A stretch of 64,000 bases of DNA from Xestospongia muta (lineage: Eukaryota; Porifera; Demospongiae; Haplosclerida; Petrosiidae), in assembly GCA_963693285.1 (NCBI GenBank), contig OY848923.1, forward strand, positions 528,818-592,817, given 5' to 3'. A program made the position numbers and the translations under genes. Positions 20,655 to 35,300 of the stretch are shown piece by piece; position 1 is the stretch's first letter; each line of letters begins with the position of its first letter. The notes below the pieces were generated by a model. That model searched no databases, had not been told where the DNA came from, and saw only the letters and a list, made by a program, of their open reading frames with translations.

Positions 20655-21409
20655 TTATATAAAGTTATCCTAAGTCTCAAAGGAGTCTAGATATCACTGC
20701 ATCAAAGATACCTTGATATTGTAACTATAACATACTTTATGATATCAGTAAAAAGATATACAATAAGAAATGACCCAATGTGTCTAAACATCATTACAAT
20801 ACTCTCTCTATATTACACATACATATATAATACATAGATGATCTGTTCATCCTTTTACCTGCAATGAACTACTATAGGAGTATTTCCCATTTTACGTTGT
20901 ACTTTATATAGGTCAGTTATAATATAAATAGCATTAAATTACTTTATTATAAAATATGAGACACAAATGTTAACTGACTTATCCATTTTCTCTCAAGTGA
21001 CCAATCATTATAATAGCAGATGTATTTTTGTCAGTCACCATTTTCCAAAAATATGACAGGTATTTCCATTGGATGCTCTGAAATAATAAATGATTTTTAT
21101 GCATATAACATCAAAAACAAAGATCAGAACCATTATCAGCACTTTGACACCACAAGACATCAATGGTACTATCATTATTCCTATCAACATCATAAAACTG
21201 TCCAGCATATATCATTGAGAAGTCTGGTATTATCTTATTCTCATAGAATAAATACAGTTGTACACCTGTTATTATGAAGTATATATTAATGGTCACTCTA
21301 ACAACAACTACTTACCATTACTAGGTCTATTGGTAGGTTCTTGTCCATCTCCTAATTGTACTAGCAACACTAGTAACACACAAGAAGAAACAAGCACTTT
21401 TATCCACAT
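20655..21409 (-). pseudogene. RPTP pseudogene 2a: 5' end joined to D2 pieces
   Basis: On the minus strand: an intact first exon 21316-21409 (ATG at 21407, signal peptide MWIKVLVSSC, ending RPSN), then the start of the first Ig exon 21265-21121, then directly D2 exon c sequence (about 21110-20975), a truncated D2 exon e (20912-20868) and the final D2 exon with its TAA at 20655-20657. Everything from the Ig core to D2 is deleted. The final exon has lost its acceptor (GTAACTAT in place of GTTCCTATT on the plus strand). The secretion signal itself is still open. Confidence 0.75.
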
Positions 21410-21544
21410 TTTGTAGCAGCAACTGAAAAGAAGTACCTCGCCTCTTGAGCAAATTTTATAATCATAATCATTACTTATTTATAAATTATTATTGTGTATA
21501 CAATTTCAATATGAACGTGTAACTATATCAAAATCAAAGGAACC

Positions 21545-24480
21545 AATGTTAGAGGGGGTGCTCCTGTAACATGAACAGTGAATTCTACTCATGGCCCTCT
21601 TTGACTGAAGTAGTATTAGGAGATTCTTCAATTACAGGAGCTTTGGGAACTGGTACAGGTGGAGGTACTTGTTTAGTAGGAATCACTAGTAGAGAAGTGA
21701 TAACAAAGGGAGGCTTTTACAAATGAGATTTGATACCTATAACTTCATCATAGTATGTACCTTCATTTTTAGTATATGATACAGGTGGAGGTATTATTTT
21801 ATTGTCTCCAATAGAATATTTTGATGATTGCCTTCGCTTTTTATAGCACAATATATTATAGCATAGCATACAATCATTATTGAGACAATATTATGTTATC
21901 TACTAACTGATATTATAGACATAACTTAATTTACATCATGATCACTATTATAACAACTACTATTATGATAATGGTGAAAATACCAGCTGACATTGCACCT
22001 GTACTATAATAGTAGATTCACATGATGAAGTACTTCCTGAAGTAATATTGTTGATAAAAATGAAATAAATAAAGAAATATACTTGTTGAAGTAGAGAGTA
22101 TTAATGTTTGAATATATTATTGATAAAGATATTTAGAGTATGTGAGAATATAACATAGTTTACCAGATGAGAATGTAGTGGTATTTTCAGCACCCAGGAC
22201 TATGGTGTCATTACCATATATTTCATTAAGACCAACAATACAATAAGTATCAGGATCAATACCAGTAAATGTATATAGTGATGAGATTGATGAATTAGAG
22301 TGTATAGTATGACCTAAAGTCTGTTCATATAGTCTACAACTTAAAATGACTCCTATATCATAAATTAATTAAAATCAAAGTTAAATTAAATTAAATTTAA
22401 TTTTAGTTAAATTAAAGTTAAAGTTATATTAAAGCCAGAAACTATAGCTATAGAGGAAAGGATATAAGTTATTGAGAAGACAGACAAGAGACCTACGTAT
22501 GTTACTGGTAGAGATTTGAGTATCACTCCATTCTCCTGGTCCTACACTGGTATATGCTCTCACTCCAATGATATAGTTAGTGTTAGGTAGTAGTCCTCCT
22601 ATACTGTATTGTGTGTTGGTTGTATTAGTCATATTGTATAGACCATTACTGTTAGACTCTCTATAATGTATCTCAAACATGATAATGACACCATTGGGTA
22701 CTGTGGATATATTCCATGTAATGTTGATCAATTGTATCTCTGTACCACTATGTATTAGACCAGATACCACACCAGATTCTACAGTATATCAATAATACAT
22801 TATATATCAGTGGTAACTGACATACCAGCTTCTCCTGTCTGTTGTATTACCTTACTATTTGCTGGTCCAGTCCCAACATCATTGTATGCTCTTATTGTCA
22901 CAGTGTAGTTAGTGTAAGGTGTGAGTGTTGTAAGGTTGTACTGTCTGTTGTCTCCTCCAGTAATTTTAACCTCCAGTAATTTTAACAGTGTCACTGAATG
23001 TTGTGTTAGTGTAGTAGACCAAGTAATCAGTGATGGGTCCTTCCTTACAAACATAACAAAAAGGCCCAGTATGACCTACATCAGCAATACAATGAATGTA
23101 TCAACAGAACCTTATCATTGTTTTGTTTTGTACTCATCTAATAAACCCAGTAAGATGTCTCCTTCCTTTAAACAAAGAAGTGTGAGGGTACATAACTAAT
23201 GTTCTATATGTAGGGTTAGTGAGTACCTTAGTAACTTTAAATATATGAATAATATATTCAGCAAATGATATGACTAAAATCAGGTTGACTGATAATCCTT
23301 TTTAATGGACTGGTATTGTTCGAAATTTTTAGACCAATTCCACTCATAATTTTTCTGTAAGGTATAATAGTTCGTAATAAAAGAACAAATATGTGACCTG
23401 ATTTGCAAAAAGAGACGACTTCCGTCAAAATATTTGTGACCTGATTTGTTAACAAGCCACTATTAAAACATATCAAAAAACAGTTTTGCATACATATAGA
23501 ATAGTTATGCATATATAGCAACTGTATTTATACAAAACTGAGATGTTTGAGATGTTTTAACAGTGGTTTGTTCACAAAACAGATCACAAATATTTTGAAA
23601 GAAGTGATCCCTTTTCCAAATCTGATCACACCTACCCATTGTATTTATTGCAATGTTTATTTCTTTAATATATAAATGTAAAAATGTATAAATTGGCTCC
23701 ATTTTTTGGTGCACACCCTCTATAATTATTAATTATTAATTACTAGTAGATCTCAGTTCTTTTAATTTCAAATTTAAGTCTGGAAGTACATAACTAGTAC
23801 AAAATATTAGCTGTGAGAGGTAATGTGATCTAATAATTTGACATAATTTACTTTTAAAACTATTTCTCATCATCTTGAAGTTAGAGGAACTGCAGTAAGT
23901 ACATTGTTGCCATGTTTCCCATATTATATTGTACCTTATAGACATCTTCCAATATTGTTAATATATCATACAATATTCTCTATATATTACACATGCATAT
24001 ATAATATTTATATAATTATAATGTGACCCAACATATCTAAATATCATTAAAGTACTCTCTTTATATTGCACATACATGTATAGTACATAGATGATCTGTT
24101 CATCCTTTTACCTGCAATGAACTACTATAGGAATATTTCCCATTTTACGTTGTACTTTATATACATCATCCAATACTGTTAGTATAGTTTGAATGTTGTT
24201 CATATGACCATTAGCATCCCAGTTAGTAATTTGGTATTGAGTAACTCTGCTTCATTCCAGACTGTAGACAGAAAATTTATAGTTCATATAATCCTTCTTT
24301 ATTAGCATAATATTAGAATTATATATGTTTATTAGGTGTAATTTTAATGTGTAACCATTCACATTGTTGTTACTAATAATAATAATGATCCTTTCATTAT
24401 AGTGATCATGTTTAGTTTCATTCTGGACTTTAATATTAAAATCACCAATGACTTTAACTTCTGTTATTGTTGGTGGCTAG
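21545..24480 (-). pseudogene. Scrambled RPTP pseudogene 2b (duplicate of 4170-7290)
   Basis: It has the same layout as pseudogene 1: D2 exon d (24480-24365), D2 exon e (24262-24112) and a partial copy (23945-23890), the foreign PTP relic (about 23200-23040), FN3 F3 (23040-22820) with a 17-nt internal duplication around 22970-22990, FN3 F4 (22770-22500, open), part of F2 (22350-22165), TM exon (22020-21930), juxtamembrane exon (21845-21735) and part of the intracellular Ig exon (21680-21545). A TTAAA-rich run at 22380-22425 replaces the F5 piece seen in pseudogene 1. Confidence 0.7.
23392..23630. mobile_element. Palindromic MITE, second copy
   Basis: This 239-bp duplicate of the element at 6031-6271, at the same position in the sister pseudogene, was inserted before the block was duplicated. 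The left TA remains; the right flank has mutated to CC. Confidence 0.8.
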
Positions 24481-24799
24481 TTACGAAAAAAATAGCATTA
24501 AATTACTTTATTAAAAATATGTTATTAAAAATAAGTTATTAACTTATCTCTGCTCTGTTGATTTTTTTGCATGCTAAGATTGTTTTGGCAATTTTTTACT
24601 TAGGTGAAGCTTGTTTAATTGTCTATAGTTATTAGCACTACTACATAGAGAGTTAAGGACTATATCATGTTATAGTATAGCTAAAATGTAATTAGTTACA
24701 GACTTAGTTAATATAGTATTGACTTGTTATGATATAGCTGTGCTTAGTTAATAATCATTGATAACTTAAGCTCTGTAAATTAATACATTATAATGTATA

Positions 24800-25489
24800 C
24801 AACACTATAAGATACTATATTGTCCGATACCACTAGTAAGTACTGGTCCATTCATGAGGCTAATGTATGCTTTAGAATGAAACACTCCTGTTGCTGAAGT
24901 CTCATCAAAACTTACTAACAAAAGAGAAAACTTTGTTTATTTTAGTGACTACACTTTAGAAGATCAACAGTATATACTTAAAACTTACAACAAGTTTTTA
25001 GTTGTACGAAATCCTTTGTTAAGACTTGTGGTTGTTTATAAACAGAAGTTTGCATCATCTAATGCTTAGTTTCAAGAGCGTTATGGTAAGGAAATTGTGA
25101 GGAAGTTTAGAAAGGGTCTCACTGGTGAGCCAAAAGGTGATGATGTTAGTTTCCAAGAGTTTGTTCAATACATTGAGTTTCTTAATCCTCGTAATGAACA
25201 CTGGATGCCACAGGAACGTCTTTGTAGACCATGTGAAATGAAATATGATTTTGCTGTGCGTCATGAGTTTGTGAAGGAAGAAGACTCATCTGTCTTGTTA
25301 AACAGGTTTGGAATTGAGAAGGCAGTGGATGCAGTTCCAGTAGACGCTTGGGATCATATCACTGGTACTGAGGCGAAAATAATATATGATCATATTCCTG
25401 CAGCAACACTTGGTCGTTTGGCTCAATTATATCAGAAAGATTTTGAATTGTTTGGGTATTCTTCATTTTCTATTCACAATGTTAACTGA
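24800..25489 (+). pseudogene. Carbohydrate sulfotransferase-like pseudogene, copy 2
   Basis: Sister of 7880-8545. From 25097 to the stop at 25487-25489 the frame is open for 130 codons (NEHWMPQERLCRPC, DAWDHITGTEAKIIYDH, LFGYSSFSIHNVN). Upstream it has a TGA where copy 1 has TGG (about 24879) and a TAG where copy 1 has TAT (about 25068). Copy 1's two stops are CAA and AAG here. Two 3-bp in-frame insertions also differ. No disabling lesion is shared, so the copy present at duplication may have been open. The 5' part of the gene is not recognisable. Confidence 0.78.
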
Positions 25490-25992
25490 AACACTGATTT
25501 GGTGGACTGATCAAACACATACCGTATGAAGGATAAATAGTACATATAATAATTACTGTTCTAGAAGTGATCCACTGATGTTAAGTTGTAGTTTGAATGT
25601 GAATTCTAACTCTTGGATTATTTGTTGAGTTGAATTCAATTTAACTTCTCTTTATTTCAAAATTAAACTCACTTCTAACGTAAGTATTAGGAAAGGTAAA
25701 AATAACTTAAATCTGTTAATTCTCACTATTAATACTAAATGGGTAATAAATTAAATCAGCTGTAATGGAGAATACAATTAAACAATAGGACAAACTCATA
25801 AATCATAATGATTAAAATTGTATACCAAAAAAAATATACAACAAGAATTAAGTCCACTAAGTGTAAAAAGAACACTTTAAAAATATATAATTATACACAG
25901 TCATTTTATGTGTATTAAGGATATTTAAAATTGTCACAAGAGTTAATCTATGTAATGAGTAAAAAGTTGTAATACCATTAGTTCATGTAAAC
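25490..25992. other. Space between sulfotransferase pseudogene and end of gene B
   Basis: No gene. A minus-strand AATAAA (plus-strand TTTATT at about 25651) lies about 340 bp past the stop of gene B and is a possible poly(A) signal. The same place in gene A reads AATGAA. Confidence 0.4.
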
Positions 25993-28900
25993 TTATGAAA
26001 AGTTAGCGTAAGTCTCAAAGGAGTCTAAATAGACTATCACTGCATCAAAGATACCTTGATATTGTTCCTATTAATAATATACAGAATATGAATTATAACA
26101 AAATGTGAAGTTTTAAAATTATTTTATTATATGTAAACAGACTAACATACTCTTGTGATTATTTCTATAATAATGTTAACTAATAATGTACATACTGAAC
26201 ATTTAGTACTGTTTGTTTAGTTTATTTAATTTAGTGATAACAATAATAATTAACCACTACCTTAGCTAAGAATATATCATTGTTATTGCATTATACTTTT
26301 TGTTACAATTATTTATGTGACATATATTTATGTATTAGTACTTACCACTGTTAATATACTGCCTGGTTTTTGTATTCGTTGAGCTTTTAAAACCTGGAAC
26401 ACATCTACAATTCTCTCAGTATTACATCTGTCTATAGTTGTAGCAAGAGCACAGAACATCCCCGAACGAGTAACTGTATCACTATAATAGATAGAACAGT
26501 AAAAGTTATATATAGTAATTAATACTTTAGTATATATTAATATGAATATGTACTGCATTGCATTTAATATATGTGCATAATAATACATAGATAATCTCTT
26601 CATCCTTTTACCTGCAATGAACTACTATAGGAGTGTTTCCCATTTTACGTTGTACTTTATATACATATTCCAAAACTGTTAGTATAGTTTGAATGTTGTT
26701 CATATGACCATTAGGATCCCAGTTTGTAATTTGGTATTGAGTAACTGTCTGCTTCTCTCCAGTCTGTATACATAAATGGAATATATTACTTTAAAATCGT
26801 CAACTCAGATAAGTAACTCTTAAATATGCAAGTAATATAAAAACTTTATTAAAAAATGAAAGCTATAAGGGATGATGATACCAAAAAGGAAAGAAACAAG
26901 GTACAGATGAATATGCAGTATACACAACTTTTTTAGTAAAGCCTATGATACTGATACTAATACTGCTGTGCAGTTTTTCAGTGACATATAAAAGCTAGTG
27001 GGATTGATACTAATTGGCTACTTATGTAGGGATTTTGTATTGATTTGTGTATACATATTTATCCATATCCTGTTTCTTTCCTTTTTGGCATTGTCATCTC
27101 TACATTTTCAATTTGTTTCCATTCTGTTTTGGACACATAAGCATATCAGATTTTAATTTATGACTCAACAAAAAAGGGTGCTTCCTGGTGTAACTTGAAT
27201 GATGTAACAACTTGTGTCCTATGATGACATCACTATGTGTCATTTGATTATGATGTCATTATAGTCAAGTTACACCAAGAACCATCTGCAAAGGATTACT
27301 TATCTAGTTAGAAAGTATACTAATATACTAATATCTCATTAGAAGTAATTCTTAACAAGTTATTGCAGTAGCTATGGTCTTTTTCAAGCAATAAGTCAGA
27401 GCACAAACAACTTGTGGACTTTCAGCGACTTGAACATCTCAAACGTGTCTATTCATGTAGCTTAGAGTTAATAACATTAATTAACCTCATAATTATAATA
27501 ATACTAACATTCATTATTAGTAATGAATTATAGATGAACAAAATATTGCTGCGGATTCTGAACTGCAGCTTGGAAGAAACTATCATTTCATGAACAATTT
27601 TGAGTAATGAGAAAGCTGTGTAGCCTGTTCCAAAGTACTCTAAAATACTTAGTTAAGCTATTATGAAAACTCTCTGCATTTGTGTGCTAGAGCAAGGAAG
27701 AAAGAATCAGAAAGAACAAAACATTAACTATTTAGCTAGTTTCCAGTTGTTGACTTTAACATTACTTTGGAACATTATTGCAAGTCTTTCTAGCTGCGAA
27801 AAGACTCAGAAATGGCAGATAGGTGCCTAAATAGGCCTATAAGGTAACTTTATTATTTGAAAACATCATATGTAACCAACCCATCCCTACATATTAAGCA
27901 CTACTGTGCTTAATGATATTATGAAGTTAACAATAATTATACTTGTCTATCATAAGTATGAAGTACTATGAACATATTTTACCTTGTTGTTATTCACAAC
28001 AATAGTCCTTTCATTATAGCCTTCATATTGAGTTTCAGTCCTGAGTTTAACACTATATTCACCAATAACTATAGCTTCTGTCATTGTTGGTGGCCAATAT
28101 TGATAACAAACCTCCTAAATAGCGTAATAGTGTAAAACATGAGACACAAATGTTAACTAACCTTTTCATTCTCTCTCAAATGACCAAGCATTAAAATAAC
28201 AGATGTTTTTCTATCCATAACCATTTTCCAAAAGTTACAACTTGTATTTTCCATTGGACCCTCTGCAATAATAAATGCTTTCTTCTGCTTATAACCCTGA
28301 AAAACAAAGAATACTTATCACAAAAATAATAAGCAAGCAACAATATCTATCATTATTAATTTCATCTCTGCTCTGCTTGGCACTGTTTACATACTAGACA
28401 GTCCTAACATAGGTTGATTATTAGAGCACTTTTCTATTAAAGTGTCTACAAATGAACAATCTTTAATTTTTCCCACAATGAATGTGACTGCTACTACTCA
28501 ATAATTGAGCATACTACAAATCCAATGTCAAAACTCCTGTCTTAGCAAAACCCTAGCTCTAAGACCAGCCCTATATCTATGGTAATTTCACTTGTTAGGC
28601 AGTCATACATGCTTGCTTGATGTATTGTTGTATGTGACAATTGAAAGCACGAATAAAATTAATCTGCTTTAACTGTCATGCATCACATGTGGCAAACAAA
28701 GTAGCCCTGAGTGTTATGATGATTGGTGTAATTGACAATATTTTGAAGTCTCAAAGTTTCTCACAGCTTGCTTCTCTGCCATTCTGCTATCAATTTTCTA
28801 CTCTTTGTAACTCCAGTGTTTTACCATGAGATCAGAATTGTCAAAAATAATTAATAAATGGTCCTTTAAGCATAACGTTTTCGTTCTAATCTTGTTAATA

Positions 28901-29318
28901 GGGAGGACTAGGCAAAAAATCTTTGTGATGCTAACCTTATATCAAAGTAACTGTAGACTAAACAGATTAAGGTTTGTGTAAGGCTCTACTCAGCCTTGAC
29001 TATATCCTTGATATGTACTTACATTGACATAAACTGCATTGATATAGTCAGGATGTTCACCTTTAAGTGGAACACGATGTTTGTCAGCTATGAGATAAAT
29101 AAAGTAGTGTTAATACGACATTAAATTATACTCACAAGAATACACATATTAGGTTAGTTATTATAATTGTAATGATACAGTTTCACTTTCAAAAATGCTA
29201 GCTAGCTGAAAAACAGACACTCACAAGGTAGAAACTCATTTGTTTGGTTTTTGTCTTGATTTTGTAATGCTATATCACATATGATTTCATCTGGACGTGG
29301 TGTTACTTGTTCCAATAC
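25993..29318 (-). other. Gene B phosphatase domain D2 exons
   Basis: Exons 29225-29318, 29023-29087, 28162-28296, 27983-28114, 26612-26763, 26346-26481 and 25993-26067. The acid loop is NWDPNGHMNN; the signature is HCSDTVTRSG. The C-terminus is YLDSFETYANFS, as in gene A. Confidence 0.85.
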
Positions 29319-32300
29319 CTAAATGTGCAGACAAATAGACATTAGTATATGAATGTGTCTTTTATATAATTTAGAGAAATTCAGTATTTATATATGTATA
29401 TATAGGACACACTATTGTATGCTTTGATGAAAATTACATATGGAAAACTAAAACACATCTTCATGTAAACAGAATAGGACTACTATTAGGCACACAACAT
29501 GTCATCATTATCTTACTGTTAAAAAGTATACCCTGTTATAGTAAGAGTAATTAACTTAATCAATAATTATCAAGTATATGTATAATAATAAGACTGCACA
29601 TTAGGTTAAGCCAGTTCTGTCATAACAGCTTTCTTTGTTTTGTTATGGAAACCCAAGTTATTACAAGGATATCACAAAGTTATATCTAAGTAAATATGTG
29701 TATGTTTTGACTTCGCAGACTAAAGTGATCCCTTATGGGAAGTTATACACATGAATTTATATGAAAGTCTGTCAAAAAAAATACTTAGAAAATGCTAATA
29801 TTATCATATAAGAACTACAAATATCAGAATCCAATGTTAATAAAACTAACACTTTATCAATCGGTATACAAAAGTTATGCTTCAAAATCAATATGTAAGG
29901 TTAGTTCTAAACTACCCACTATGCTATTATACCATTAAGTTATATAGTCACTGTAGTCACTATAGTATGTAAATGTAAACAGCATTAGACAGAATGGATT
30001 GTTTAGATTGCCCAATTAATTGTATATTTCAATGTTAATGGTTTGGCTTTCTCCCAAGAACAAACAGTACATTCTGTTTATATAAACTATGTACCTGAAA
30101 TTGATGTTCAAATCCATTTAGTCCAGTATTTGGGTCAGTATTGGCCATTTTACGGACAGTAATACGAACATTTGCAGTATCAATCTGAGTATTTCCACAG
30201 GTGATAGATTCCAGTATAGCATCATTGATAAAAATATATTGAGCCTGTAAATATTATAATATATTATAATAATTAATTATGTATATCATTATAATACCAA
30301 AATACATCTAATTTATCTATACATGTCGGTTATAATAACAATTGATAGCAAATGAGGAAAGCAATTTAGGCTTTTGTTATTATGAAAGTGTTATGACATC
30401 TTAATGAAGGAAATGTTAAGGTATATGAAAATTACACAAACAGTGTATGTGGAAAGTCATCAATGTTACTAATAGACTGCAAGTTAAATTTAAACTTTTT
30501 TATGAATAATGTTTGTTTAAGTATATGATTTCTTACTGGAGTTTGGACCATCTTCATACGTTTGTGTCGAAGTTGGTTGATGATATTTATTATATTAATA
30601 TGTCCCTCTTGTTCTGCCTGTTGTAGTACCATATCAATAGTAATAAATGTCCCTGTACGACCCACACCAGCACTAGAGAGAAAAGAAGAAGTAAATGTAG
30701 GATTAAAACAAAGGGAAGAGAAGACTTTTGTTGTTAAAATGTCTGTTGATATGTTAACTTACCTGCAATGTACAAGCATTGGTCCTATCTTTGGATGATA
30801 CTCTTTCCTGATACGTCTATGGAAGGTAAGGATTGAGGTAGCATAGTCAGGGACACCATGATCTGGCCAGGAAGTAAAGTGATATTGAGTTAATTGATGG
30901 GGATAACGAGAGCTACCAGGTAACTAGAAGAGATAACAATAGGAACAGCCAGAGACTTTGAACTTATCTCACCTCTACTTGAAGATTCCTAATAGTATAA
31001 TCAGTAAATATTTGTTGATCTATTGAGGTCACATGAAATGGGCCGAAATCTTTAGAACCAGAATCAGGCCAATATTGCTGACACTTTATCTTTTTATCTT
31101 CCTTGAGATTGGTTACCATAACAATTGTGGGTGGTTTTTCATGCCAGATCAATCGCCAGAAATCAACTAATGTCTTACTGAGAGGGCCTAAATATAATAT
31201 ATCATTAATATCTCTTAAAAAGTTGATCTTGTAAGTATTGCCCAATGTTTATCTAAACAACTATCCAGTGGGTAGACAGATCATACATTCTAGATCACAT
31301 GTTATGTGGACTGACCTTGAGTAGCAATATATTGATGTTCTTTGGTATAACCCTATTAATACAATTTGGAAGTAACTGTTAGAGAAATATAATGTAGATA
31401 GTATATCAGATATAAGAATACATCCAACAGAATCTAACATTTTGTAATAACAGTTATTCAAAGCATTATTGAGTATACTCACATCAAGATAAGAGGCATT
31501 TATATAGTCATTTTGACAGTCTTGTTGTCCAGGTATTATGTCAAGAATGATACGATTATCATCATCTATCAAAGATTTAAAAAAATAATATCATAAAATA
31601 TAAAATTGTAGATATAAAAATTATATGAAGCACACTGTTCGAAACTATCTATTCACGTATATTTAGATTGTTCCTATAAAATATGTGAGACGACTGGTAG
31701 CTAAACACAGGCATTAAGTCATGTACTGAACTAAATGAACTTTAGTAAAGTAGCTTTATTATTATTATAAGAGAGTTGTGAGATAGCTGGTAGCTAAACA
31801 TGGACATAAAGTACATGGAAATAAACTGATGTACTGAACTAAATCAACTTCAATAAAGACTAGTGATAATCACTAACAGATGATCATATATAATAATATT
31901 GTAAAATATGCACCACTAATTTTTGTGTTGCTTGATAAAGTTGAATAGCAACTTTGTAACATAATAACTGATGTTAAACCCATAGTAATGAAATAGTTCT
32001 CAGTATGCATATGGTACATACTGTTTGTAACAGTCAATTCAAATGCATTTAGACTTTTATTATATATGTGAAACAGCTACTAGCTAAACATAGGCATAAT
32101 GCTATATATTGAACTGAACTATATCAGTAAAATAACTTACCTGTTATTATAAGAGTGTTGTAATAGGAACTAACATATGGTCAAATATAATATTATTGTA
32201 AAGTATGTAAATAAAGCTCCATTACTTTTTGTGTCACTTAAAGAAGAATAACAATATTATAACATAAAAACTACTGTTAAACCCATATTAATGAAATAGC

Positions 32301-35300
32301 TCTCAGTAAAGAGAGTTGGTGGGTTAAGTCCTAGAGAACATGTATTATACATAATATATAGTTCGTGGGTTAACTCTGTCTATAGAGTATACTATGATCA
32401 AATGTTAGTATCGTATATGATATGTAGTGTATAGTACATGATCTAATTACTATACTGTAGTAATATACAATTATTTGGAACTGTGGTCCAACAACACATG
32501 TCCTTATAGGTGTTCCTATTAAATTATATTTGTACATGTACTTATATGTAATTACTATAGTGCTATATATGTACACACATGGCTAATGGGTTAAGTAATT
32601 ATAGTAGAATAATTTGTGGAGGTAATTTAGTGAGTAATTTAAAATATAAAACTTACAAACGGTGATGTTGTTAAAACGATTGAGAGGTTTGTTAGAGGGT
32701 GTCATAGCAACTGTCACAGGATGCTCATTTTCACCACTTTCCAATGACTATAATATATAGTGGTAGTAATAATCAAATATCATAATCAGGTACTGGTAGT
32801 ATTATATTTAGTATGTAACTTACATTATATTGAAGTCGGAATTTATCATTTGAATTAGCATGACTATCAGCCACAAATGTACCAAAATCTTTTACTGGAA
32901 TTGGTCCTATATTAACTAGAAGTTTAGCATCTCCATTAAGAGCTTTAGCTTCATCAGTCCCTTCTTTAGCTATCACTAAAATCACCTCTTGGTCTACAGT
33001 CCCAACAGAATTATTAGCGACAAACCGATAAGTACCCTTATGTGACTCTTCAGCAGTGAATATAATCAGACTGCCATCTTCCATGATCTCATGAGCATAG
33101 TCTTCAGTTACAAGCTGACCATCATGATACCAGTTAAATGTTAGAGGAGGTGTTCCTGTAACATGAACAGTGAATTCTACTTTATGTCCCTCTTCAACTG
33201 AAATAGTGCTAGGAAACTCAACAATTACAGGAGGTTTGGCTACTGGTTTTGCTGGTGCAGGAGGAGGTTCTTGTTTGGTAGTAGGCACTACAGGTTAAGG
33301 AATAATGAATTGAGACTTTAATTCGTGTATGAGATAGGATACCTTTAACTTCATCATATCCAGTATCTTCATCTTTAGTATATGATACAGGAGGAGGTAT
33401 TATGTTATTTTCTCCAACAGAATATTTTGATGATTGCCTTCGTTTTCTATCACACAATAAAATAATTACTTATTAAATGGATATGTCAATATATAAGTGA
33501 GTATTGTAAGTGTATGACAAATTATAATCATTCCTATTCTACTGATGTTGCATGTATAATTAATTTACTTCATTAAAATAATGACCACTATTATAACAAC
33601 TACTAAGATTGTTACTATGACGAAGGCAATAATAATACCAGCTGCTATTGCAACTGTATTAGATCCACTTGTTGAGGGTTGGGTACTATCAGAAGTAGGA
33701 GTTGATGTTGTCATAACTAAGAATATAAGAAAATATATGAATATAAATAAAAAAGTGTACTTTTTGTTGATGACAAGGCAATAGGTTGGGTTCTCTCTCC
33801 TTCATAATTAACTCCATTTATTTCATATGTTACAGAAAGTGAGAACAAATAGTTTAAGTTATCTTGTAGTCCTCCTATTACAGCTTCATTGTTACCAGCA
33901 GGAAAGGTCTTCTTACCCATATCAGACTGTCTCTTACGTTTACTAGTACTAATATAATAGACAGTATAGTGCTTGACTTCTGGAGCAGTAATAGGTTGCC
34001 ACATAGCAAGTACTGCAGTGTCATTGATTTTTGTTACATTAAAACCAGAAACTGTAGCTATAGAGGAAAGGATATACATTATTGAAAAGACAGACAAGAG
34101 ACCTACGTATGTTACTGGTAGAGAGTCGAGTGTCACTCCATTCTCCTGGTCCTACACTGGTATATGCTCTCACTCCAATAATATAGTTAGTGTTAGGTAG
34201 TAGTCCTCCTATACTGTATTGTGTGTTGGTTGTATTACTCATATTGTATGGACCATTATTGTTAGACTTTCTATAACGTATCTCATACATGATAATGACA
34301 CCATTGGGTACTGTGGGTATATCCCATGTAATATTGATCACTTGTATCTCTATACCACTTTCTATTAGACCAGATACCACACCAGGTTCTACAGTATATC
34401 AATAATACATTATATATCAGTAGTAACTGACTTACCCGCTTCTCCTGTCTGTTGTATTACCTCACTACTTGCTGGTCCAGTCCCAGCATCATTATATGCT
34501 ATTACTGTCACAGTGTAGTTAGTGTAAGGTGTGAGTGTTGTGAGGTTGTACTGTCTGTTGTCTCCTCCAGTGATGTTAACAGTGTCATTGAATGTTGTGT
34601 TAGTGTAGTAGAGCAAGTAACCAGTGATGGGTCCATTCTGTCCAGAGCAAGGTACCTCATCCCACGAGACAGTCATGGACCTTGCCTCAACTGATGATAT
34701 AGTGATATTACTGACAGGTGAAGTGGGTACTATAGATAATGTGAGAACAATATAATAAATGAGCTTAGTCACAATATGACATTCATGGTCGGTCTGTTAA
34801 AGATATTAGAGACAATTACTACATTATTATCTGTGACTAGTTGATTAGAAAAATTAGAATTTTTACAATCTGACATCAGTGTTAACTCTGACTTACCAGC
34901 TTCTCCTGTCTGTTGTATTACCTCACTACTTGTTGGTCCAGTCCCAGCATCATTGTATGCTATTACTGTCACTGTGTAGTTAGTGTAAGGTGTGAGTGTT
35001 GTGAGGTTGTACTGTCTATTGTTTCCTCCAGTGATGTTAACAGTGTCACTGAATGTTGTGTTAGTGTAGTAGAGCAAGTAACCAGTGATGGGTCCATTCT
35101 GTCCAGAACAAGGTACCTCATTCCATGATGCAGTTATGGACCTTGACTCAACTGATGATATAGCAATACTACTGACAGATAAAGTGGGTGCTGTAGATAA
35201 TGTGTGAATAATATAATAATTGTGAGGTATTATAGTTTACCAGATGAGAGTGTATTCCTAATTCCAATACCCAGGCTATGTGTTTCACTTCCATATATTC

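Noticed and set aside
34452..34694. Plus-strand frames over FN3 F3 (also 16524-16739, 34913-35128 and 48768-49010)
   Set aside because: They recur only because the minus-strand FN3 exon is repeated and have no sensible protein character.
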